NCBI RefSeq assembly: GCF_004342725.1
Contig: NZ_SMCP01000007.1
Location: 62,001 to 126,000, forward strand
Direction: 5' to 3'
Source of the DNA: Testudinibacter aquarius
Lineage (GTDB): Bacteria > Pseudomonadota > Gammaproteobacteria > Enterobacterales > Pasteurellaceae
Length of the DNA: 64,000 bases
The position numbers were made by a program, and so were the translations under genes. Position 1 is the stretch's first letter. Each line of letters opens with the position of its first letter. This document shows positions 58,435-64,000 of the stretch, piece after piece. A model generated the notes under the pieces. It worked only from the letters and a program-made list of their open reading frames with translations. It had not been told where the DNA came from and did no database searches.

Positions 58435-59652
58435 ATGGAAAAGCGAACCTTAACGTTGCAGGATTGGGCACTTTTGATCAGTAGTGCCACCTTTAAAACC
58501 AGTATTATCGGTTTTTATCTGATCGCCTTGATTACCATGTTGAAAGAGCAGGGCTTTACGCTTAATCAATTAAGTTGGATTTATATGCTGGCAGGTATTG
58601 AAGCCGCCGCTTGTATTATTTCGCCGCTAATCGAACGTTTTTCATTTAAACGTTTCGGGCATTTTAAAAGCTGGCTGTTTCTGTCTAATCTCGTGATGTT
58701 AGTGAGTTTTATCAGTTTATATTTTATCCAACCGCAACAACATTTCATCGCACTATTGTTGCTATGTGCGGTATTTAGCTTGATGAGTCTGTTTTTTAGC
58801 TGCGCGACATTAGGTTTAACTTGTTCGTTATTGCCGTTCAAAAAACGTGGCTATGGTGGCGCAATTCAAGTTGGTGGTGCTCGAGTCGGAAAAATGATCG
58901 GCGGCGGACTGGCGCTGTATCTGTATCAACATTTTGGTTGGTATTCGGCGATCAGTTTGATGGTGCTGCTGTCACTGTTGCTCGGTTTACAGCTACTATT
59001 TTATACCGAAGTTGCAGCAAGCGGCGAGCAGGCAGAAAAAGTGCGGTTGGGTTTTCTATTTAAACGTTTTATTGATTTTTGGCAGCGACCAAATGTTGGT
59101 TATCATTGGTTAATATTGCTGTTTTTTTCCTGTATTCCCAGCGCGTTAGTGGCGACCACGTTTATTCCACGACTGAATGAATTAGGCTGGCAGGCACAAA
59201 ACATCGGCTTGCTGTTGGCAATTATTATTCCGTTGATCTGCATTGCTGTTTTACCGTTATCCGGCTATTTTTTACAAAAGTATCAACGTTTTCAGGTCAT
59301 CAATACCATTTTACTGATACAAATTTTGCTGGTTGCTACGTTCTGTTTTAGCGAGCAACTGATCCGTCTTGATCAATATTTAATTATCTTGCCGATTGTA
59401 CTACTTAGTGTGGCATACAGTTTTATGCTACCGATTATCCTGACAATGTTGATGGATAAAGCGGATTCCAAACTGGCAACGCTAGACACCTCACTACAAT
59501 ATACCATCGTATTATTAGGCGCTTATCTGGCGAGTTTTAGCGCGCTGCGGATCGTCAGCTTCGGTGGCTACACCAGTGTTTACCTGCTTGCCACCGGGTT
59601 TACGGTACTGATTTGGTTAATGGTATGGTTTAAAAGATCGGCGTATGCTTAG
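58435..59652 (+). CDS. MFS carrier, YbtX/FptX-like
   Basis: The 405-residue protein has about twelve membrane helices and lies nine bases after the YbtQ-like gene, so it is the last gene of the operon. YbtX and the pyochelin carrier FptX hold the same position in their loci. The sequence fits the major facilitator fold (loop around KKRGYGGAIQVGGARVGKMIGGG near 135-160). It may move the chelate or the stripped siderophore across the inner membrane. Assignment to this subgroup is from context more than from sequence. Confidence 0.78.
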   Translation: MEKRTLTLQDWALLISSATFKTSIIGFYLIALITMLKEQGFTLNQLSWIYMLAGIEAAACIISPLIERFSFKRFGHFKSWLFLSNLVMLVSFISLYFIQPQQHFIALLLLCAVFSLMSLFFSCATLGLTCSLLPFKKRGYGGAIQVGGARVGKMIGGGLALYLYQHFGWYSAISLMVLLSLLLGLQLLFYTEVAASGEQAEKVRLGFLFKRFIDFWQRPNVGYHWLILLFFSCIPSALVATTFIPRLNELGWQAQNIGLLLAIIIPLICIAVLPLSGYFLQKYQRFQVINTILLIQILLVATFCFSEQLIRLDQYLIILPIVLLSVAYSFMLPIILTMLMDKADSKLATLDTSLQYTIVLLGAYLASFSALRIVSFGGYTSVYLLATGFTVLIWLMVWFKRSAYA

Positions 59653-59722
59653 TGAGACTTGAAAGCGCGGTTTTGCGGTATGTGTTGTTTGATTATTGTA
59701 CTTTGCTTGCATTTCAGTTTAA

Positions 59723-59905
59723 AAATTGCTTTACTTAGCTATTACACATTTCCATGCGGAGCAAGCAGGAAAACTGCCAGCTTATCATACCGATCCCTTT
59801 GATCGAATGCTGATAGCGCAAGCACAAGCTGAAGGTTTAATTTTTATTACTGCTGACGAAAAAATTCCACAATACGGAATTCAATTACTAAACCCTGCTG
59901 CCTGA
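59723..59905 (+). pseudogene. C-terminal remnant of a PIN-domain (VapC-like) toxin
   Basis: The plus strand encodes about 60 residues ending at TGA 59903-59905 with the PIN signature LPAYHTDPFDRMLIAQAQ and the closing acidic ITADEKIPQYG of VapC-type RNases. An in-frame stop at 59720 precedes it and there is no start codon in context, no N-terminal catalytic aspartate half and no antitoxin gene. It is the tail of a lost toxin-antitoxin module. Confidence 0.7.
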
Positions 59906-59914
59906 TAAAAAATA

Positions 59915-59945
59915 CAAAGTGCGGTCAATTTTGAGCTGCACTTTG
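59915..59945. terminator. Inverted uptake-signal hairpin between convergent units
   Basis: CAAAGTGC and GCACTTTG pair around a loop containing GGTC; the left arm is a full uptake signal. It lies nine bases beyond the cytochrome stop and after the siderophore operon, so it may terminate both. Confidence 0.55.
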
Positions 59946-59953
59946 CCTAATTG

Positions 59954-60277
59954 TTATTTTCCTAAGGTTTCAATATACGCCGCCAGATTTTGGATATCCT
60001 GTTCAGTTAAACGGGCTTTCACTGTGTTGCCGCCGCCGTCGATTTCGCCGTTTTTGCGTTTGTGCAGTGCGCTGACAATCTCTGTTGCAGGCAGTCCGGC
60101 GATGATGGCGGAGCTGTTGAGCGCCTGTTTATCAGCATTGCGACCATGACACATTGCGCACAGTTGTTGATATTGGCGTTTGCCTTTGGCGATGTCGGCA
60201 TCGGTAAGCGCAACCGCACTTTGCACTGTCAATAAGGCAACTATAAATGAACATAACTGTGTAAAAGTAAACCGCAT
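59954..60277 (-). CDS. Small periplasmic c-type cytochrome
   Basis: Class I cytochrome with one haem. The ATG at 60277 gives a regular signal peptide (MRFTFTQLCSFIVALLTVQSAVA); two earlier in-frame ATGs are possible. The mature protein of about 80 residues has haem motif CAMCH and a distal region with GGGNTVKARLTEQDIQNLAAYI, without a clear methionine ligand in the usual spot, so the sixth ligand is uncertain. It is the last gene of the minus-strand cluster with a TlpA-like protein, ATPase and two FtsX permeases. An electron-transfer role in periplasmic iron reduction or oxidation is inferred from that context. Confidence 0.82.
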   Translation of the reverse strand: MRFTFTQLCSFIVALLTVQSAVALTDADIAKGKRQYQQLCAMCHGRNADKQALNSSAIIAGLPATEIVSALHKRKNGEIDGGGNTVKARLTEQDIQNLAAYIETLGK

Positions 60278-60331
60278 TTTGGCAATCCTCATCAAAATGA
60301 ATCCTATAACATCAAGTCTTATTTTGCTATT

Positions 60332-60811
60332 TTAGTTTTTAAACAGCGCACTAACCCGTTCGTGATCAAATCCTTCCATGCGTTGTTGCAATACGCCGTT
60401 GGTAGCGATCAGAAAGGATGTTGGGGTGCCGACAACTTGATAGCGTTCAGCAGTAATCCCTAGTTGATCTTTCACAACGGGCAATGTAATGCCATGCTGT
60501 TTAGCAACAGCGGCAGTGTCGGCATCTTTACCGTCGATATTGATCGCCAAAAAATCCAGTTTATCCGGTTGTTCTTGCTGCAAGTGCTGTAATGCTAGCA
60601 TTTCAGCAATGCAACCACCGCAGCTTTCTGACCAAAAGGTGATAAACAACGGCTTTTGCTTGATCACATTTTCTAGTTTCACGGTTTCTCCATTGAGACT
60701 GAATGTTGCGAGCTCCGGTGCAGGTTTGCCGAGCGTTGCCGATTGTGGTTCGCAGGCGCTTAATAATAGACATGCCAAACTGAAGGTAAGCGTTTTGAGT
60801 AGTGATTTCAT
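60332..60811 (-). CDS. TlpA/ResA-like thioredoxin-fold lipoprotein
   Basis: The 159-residue protein has a lipoprotein signal with lipobox LLSAC at about residues 16-20. A thioredoxin fold follows, with redox motif CGGC (SESCGGCIAEM) and the cis-proline in VGTPTSF. It is anchored to the membrane and faces the periplasm. In FetMP/P19-type loci one or two such proteins follow the ATPase gene, matching the order here. The partner could be the neighbouring cytochrome (haem-thiol reduction) or the iron-binding protein. Confidence 0.85.
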   Translation of the reverse strand: MKSLLKTLTFSLACLLLSACEPQSATLGKPAPELATFSLNGETVKLENVIKQKPLFITFWSESCGGCIAEMLALQHLQQEQPDKLDFLAINIDGKDADTAAVAKQHGITLPVVKDQLGITAERYQVVGTPTSFLIATNGVLQQRMEGFDHERVSALFKN

Positions 60812-60820
60812 AAATTGCCT

Positions 60821-61504
60821 TTAATGTTGCTTTATGTGTTGTTCTTCGTGTAAAAATTTGCCGTGTTGCAGGAAAATAGTGCGGTGTGCCAGCTTGCCCA
60901 ATTCCGGATTGTGGGTGACCATCACAATCGTGCGTCCTTGTTGATTCAACTCAGTCAACAGCTGCAAAATTAAGCGCTCGTTAGTTTCGTCCAAGTTACC
61001 GGTCGGTTCATCGGCAAAAATTACCGGCGGACGGTTGACCAAAGCACGTGCGATACAAACCCGTTGCTGCTCGCCGCCGGAGAGTTGGCTGGGCAGATGG
61101 TTGATTCGATGCGCTAAGCCGACTTGATTCAGCACCGCTGTTGCCGATGGTTCATCGGTGACGCTGTGATAGTGTTGCGCCAACATTACATTTTCAAGTG
61201 CGGTCAGATAGGGAATTAAATGAAACTGCTGAAACACCAAACCGATTTTTTCGGCACGGAAACGTTGGCGTTGCTCTTCGTTCAGCTGAGCGGCATCAAC
61301 ACCATCGAGAATCACCTTGCCGTCACTGGCAGTGTCTAAACAGGTGAGAATATTCATCAAGGTGGTTTTGCCGGAACCGGACGCACCCATAATTGCTACG
61401 AATTCACCGGCGGCAATTCGAATATTAATATCGTCAAGTGCGGTCACTTGTCCGAAGCGTTTGACTAAATGTCGGGTTTCAATCACCCAATTTTCCTTGT
61501 TCAT
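60821..61504 (-). CDS. LolD/MacB-type ABC ATPase
   Basis: The 227-residue ATPase has Walker [10 protein letters not shown] near 40-48, the MacB/LolD-type [40 protein letters not shown], signature [15 protein letters not shown], and Walker [14 protein letters not shown]. Such ATPases drive mechanotransmission permeases of FtsX type, and two of these are directly upstream. It is not LolD itself: the lipoprotein-sorting genes lolC/E are absent and the neighbours are redox proteins. Confidence 0.88.
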   Translation of the reverse strand: MNKENWVIETRHLVKRFGQVTALDDINIRIAAGEFVAIMGASGSGKTTLMNILTCLDTASDGKVILDGVDAAQLNEEQRQRFRAEKIGLVFQQFHLIPYLTALENVMLAQHYHSVTDEPSATAVLNQVGLAHRINHLPSQLSGGEQQRVCIARALVNRPPVIFADEPTGNLDETNERLILQLLTELNQQGRTIVMVTHNPELGKLAHRTIFLQHGKFLHEEQHIKQH

Positions 61505-61545
61505 ACTTTTCCTTGTTATTCGCCTTTTAATTATTTGTCTTTCAA

Positions 61546-62661
61546 TTATTCGCCTTTTAAGACGTTGGCAGTTTCAATTTGTAATGCGCGTCGGGTCGGT
61601 ACAATTACTGCCAGTAGGGTGACGATCAATGAGAGCAGCAGTGTGATCGGAATCACCGGCAGTCGCAAATCAATACTGGATTTAAACACGGCAATGCCCA
61701 AGATTTGCGCCAGAATATAGCCTAATACCAAGCCGACAATAGTCGCCAACAGTGCGATTAGCAGGGTTTCAGTGGTGATTTGTTTGATAATGTCGCGGCG
61801 TTTGGCGCCAAGCGCTTTTTGTAGCGCGAACTCTTTGGCACGCTCGGCGATGATCGCGATTAGTGTGGTATTGACACACAATGTCGCCAGCACCAAGATA
61901 ACTAGCGAAATCAAGCCCATCAAACCTTTGATCTTATCCAAAATTTGCCCTTCGGATGCCGAAACTTTGCGAATCGGGCGAATTTCCAGATCGGGATATT
62001 GCTGACGCAGTTGCTCGGCAAACTGCTCCACTTGTCCTTGCTCGTTTTTAACGCTCAATAGCGCATAGCTGATCTTGTTCGATTTGTTCAGCCACTGTTG
62101 TGCGAACTCCAAATTGACGATCAGCATATTGTCAGTGGCATCACCGGCTTCGATAATCGCTTTAATATTAAATTGTTGTTTTTGTTGTTGATCGTTGCTT
62201 AACGTAATACTATCGCCAACATTTAAATGCAGTCGTTCTGCTAATGTTTTGCCGATCATCACGTTGCGTTGATCAAAATTGACCCCGATTTGCTGTCCGT
62301 TGATTTGCCAGTAGGGTGCCAGGGTCGGCATAGTGTTAAACCAAACGCCCATAATCACGATTTTTTCCAGTTCGCTGCGAGTGATGCCGTATAAATACGG
62401 GCCGGCAGCATTGAGTAATCCCTGCGGAGCTTGTTGGATAATCTGTTCGAATTGCGCTTGTGACATCAAGTTTTGATGTTGCGAACCGATATAAAAATTA
62501 GCGCCGAAGGTGCGCAATTCTTGGCTCATTTTGCTGTTAATATCAAAATAGACTGCCGACATTGCAGTGACAATCGCTGCACCAACGCTTAATGCCGCAA
62601 AGATAATGGCTACCCGCTGCAAGCGTAATCGCAGGGCACGCAACACTAATCGCCAAAACAT
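61546..62661 (-). CDS. FtsX-type ABC permease (second of pair)
   Basis: Inner-membrane permease of the MacB/FtsX fold: one N-terminal helix (about 12-35), a large periplasmic domain (to about 245) and three C-terminal helices with ILVLATLCVNTTLIAIIAERAKEFALQKALGA, which carries the coupling-helix ERxxExxLxKALGA motif. The ATG at 62661 starts 1 base after the upstream stop (TAA-T-ATG); an ATG at 62673 overlaps it. About 371 residues. It is paired with the larger paralogue next door and the ATPase behind it. Confidence 0.85.
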   Translation of the reverse strand: MFWRLVLRALRLRLQRVAIIFAALSVGAAIVTAMSAVYFDINSKMSQELRTFGANFYIGSQHQNLMSQAQFEQIIQQAPQGLLNAAGPYLYGITRSELEKIVIMGVWFNTMPTLAPYWQINGQQIGVNFDQRNVMIGKTLAERLHLNVGDSITLSNDQQQKQQFNIKAIIEAGDATDNMLIVNLEFAQQWLNKSNKISYALLSVKNEQGQVEQFAEQLRQQYPDLEIRPIRKVSASEGQILDKIKGLMGLISLVILVLATLCVNTTLIAIIAERAKEFALQKALGAKRRDIIKQITTETLLIALLATIVGLVLGYILAQILGIAVFKSSIDLRLPVIPITLLLSLIVTLLAVIVPTRRALQIETANVLKGE

Positions 62662-62662
62662 A

Positions 62663-64000
62663 TTATCGCCCATACAGCACCTCTATCGGATAAAGTTTGG
62701 TAATGCGGTGTGCCGGAAACCATGTGCCGATAAGTGCGATCAACACCGATAAAAACAGTACGCATGGCACCACAATCCAAGCAAACGACAGCGGTTGCCC
62801 GAACAGAGCATCGCCGATGATGCCCGAAAGTCCCCACCCTGCCAAACAGCCGAGTAGTCCGCCGAGAATACCGCTGAGAGCCGCTTCACTGTAGAACAGC
62901 AGATTAATTTCAGTTTGATCTGCTCCCAAGGCTTTCATCAGACCAATCTCTTTACTGCGTTCAATAATATTACTGGTCATCAAAGAGGCAATGCCCATAG
63001 CTGAAGCCAGCAGTGCCGCCAATGTTACTACCGCCAACAGCAACTGAATTTTTTCAATCACCACGCCTTCGGAAGCTGCCACTTGCCAAATCGGGCGAAC
63101 AACAGCGCCGGAAACCGCTTCTTCCAGTTGGTGGGCAATCGAGGAAACATAAGCAGTACAGTACCAACGGTCATACTCTTCCGCATCCAACGCTTCCAGA
63201 TTTTCACGTGCTTTGCGTGACAAATCATTTTCCGGCACGGTCAATGCCGAAACTTTCACTGATTGTACTTTGCCATGTAGATTCAAGCTGTTTTGCACTG
63301 CTTGCAACGGCACAACCAATTGATTTTCTTCGTTGCCGCCACTGGATAAAATACCGCTGACCGTTACCTGCAAAAGTGCGGTCGGTTTATCGTTGAACGG
63401 CATTAATTGCAACCGATCACCAATATGAATATTGGCATTGGCGGCAAGTTGACGACCGACTAAGGCTTGAGTGGCAAATGCTGGCATCTCGACCGCACTT
63501 TTATCACTGTCATCAGCCCATTGTCCTTCTACTTGCCAATATGGGCTGATGATTTTTTGTCCGGTGTGGTAGTCAGGATCGTCCGGAATGCCGATTGGAT
63601 AATCAAAAAACGTACCTAACACGCTGATATCCTGTTGCACTGTTTGCCCGTTGTGGCTGATCAGCTCAAAAGGGGCATTCAATTGTGGTGCAAAACCGAC
63701 AATATTATTGCCCCAAAAGATGTCTTTAATATTCGGCAGTTCTTTTTCGTCTAAAAAATCTTGTCCCAGCAACAGATTTTCCCGTTCTTGATCTACTTGT
63801 GGCAGTGCTGCTTGAGCAGCAGGCTCGATCAAAATATTGGCACCGTAGGATTTCAGCTCTTTTGCCATTTTATCGCCAATATCAATCGACACCGCCAGCA
63901 GCGCAGAGACCAGTCCGGCCGCCAGAAAAATGGTGAAAATCGCTAAGAATTTGCGGCGCAGTCCGTGTTTCCAAGATTGCAGCAACATACGCAGCAGCAT
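62663..64000 (-). CDS. FtsX-type ABC permease (first of pair), possibly cut at the window edge
   Basis: At least 445 residues with the same layout as its neighbour: N-terminal helix (about 18-42), a large periplasmic domain (about 45-320), then three helices with IMTSNIIERSKEIGLMKALGA-type coupling residues (SLMTSNIIERSKEIG here). The ATG is the last codon of the window. MLLRMLLQSWKHGLRRK is a plausible true start, but a longer protein cannot be excluded. Two tandem FtsX permeases plus LolD-type ATPase and TlpA protein match genes behind FetMP/P19 iron systems; the FTR1 and P19 genes would lie beyond 64000. Confidence 0.83.
   Translation of the reverse strand: MLLRMLLQSWKHGLRRKFLAIFTIFLAAGLVSALLAVSIDIGDKMAKELKSYGANILIEPAAQAALPQVDQERENLLLGQDFLDEKELPNIKDIFWGNNIVGFAPQLNAPFELISHNGQTVQQDISVLGTFFDYPIGIPDDPDYHTGQKIISPYWQVEGQWADDSDKSAVEMPAFATQALVGRQLAANANIHIGDRLQLMPFNDKPTALLQVTVSGILSSGGNEENQLVVPLQAVQNSLNLHGKVQSVKVSALTVPENDLSRKARENLEALDAEEYDRWYCTAYVSSIAHQLEEAVSGAVVRPIWQVAASEGVVIEKIQLLLAVVTLAALLASAMGIASLMTSNIIERSKEIGLMKALGADQTEINLLFYSEAALSGILGGLLGCLAGWGLSGIIGDALFGQPLSFAWIVVPCVLFLSVLIALIGTWFPAHRITKLYPIEVLYGR

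Noticed and set aside
60821..64000. Lipoprotein-sorting LolCDE
   Set aside because: ATPase and permeases share the fold, but the neighbours are a TlpA-like protein and a cytochrome, and gene order fits FetMP-type loci.

Overview
The window comes from a chromosome of the Pasteurellaceae. The 9-base uptake signal sequence AAGTGCGGT (or its complement ACCGCACTT) recurs dozens of times on both strands, inside genes and as inverted pairs behind genes. This is the Haemophilus influenzae-type signal, not the Actinobacillus pleuropneumoniae-type. Gene content and protein similarity (rne, dnaB-alr-pgi, metF/metH, glpFK, ssb/uvrA, an HI1051-like exporter) agree. Most core genes have a G+C content in the mid to high 40s, above H. 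influenzae; I cannot name the species.

Layout. 1-8.8 kb: partial rluC divergent from rne, then dnaB, alr and pgi. 8.9-15 kb (minus strand): metF, a BtuB-like TonB receptor, a REP-associated transposase bracketed by REP palindromes, then a BtuF/BtuC/BtuD-like ABC importer. Cobalamin-dependent metH is divergent from metF, so I read this block as vitamin B12 capture feeding methionine synthesis. Two near-identical dyads 40 bp apart lie between metF and metH. 19-25.1 kb: an AT-rich accessory segment directly behind metH. It holds an intact two-gene Gabija-like defence system (OLD-family ATPase/TOPRIM nuclease plus UvrD-like helicase), followed by decayed genes: a Fic protein with an internal deletion, a frameshifted lipoprotein, a truncated hypothetical gene and a 358-bp second copy of part of metH. 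A structured non-coding stretch separates this from tcyP.

25.4-32.4 kb: tcyP (cystine uptake), three tRNA genes (Val-GAC, Gly-GCC, Leu-TAA) behind a strong promoter, pgsA, an ABC exporter, ttcA and an SH3/polysaccharide-deacetylase protein. 32.7-40.7 kb: glpF-glpK with a small membrane protein, lemA with two TPM-domain genes, grxD, and a malolactic enzyme paired with an AEC-family carrier (mleA-mleP-like). 40.8-43 kb: an AT-rich RTX-repeat lipase-like protein. 43-51.9 kb: rnb, fabI, a yqjD/E/K-like membrane-protein cluster, a Nif3-family gene, a DUF1328 gene, and ssb/uvrA divergent around a LexA box.

52-59.7 kb: a siderophore-type uptake locus with a TetR regulator divergent from a TonB receptor, two fused ABC transporters like YbtP/YbtQ and an MFS carrier like YbtX/FptX, with no siderophore biosynthesis genes in the window. 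After a PIN-domain toxin remnant, 59.9-64 kb (minus strand) carries part of a cluster resembling the FetMP/P19-associated iron system: two FtsX-type permeases, a LolD/MacB-type ATPase, a TlpA-like lipoprotein and a small cytochrome c. It runs off the right edge.

The parts most worth a second look are the Gabija segment with its metH flank, the Ybt-like uptake locus without biosynthesis, the REP/transposase unit inside the B12 block, the RTX lipase-like protein and the malolactic pair.
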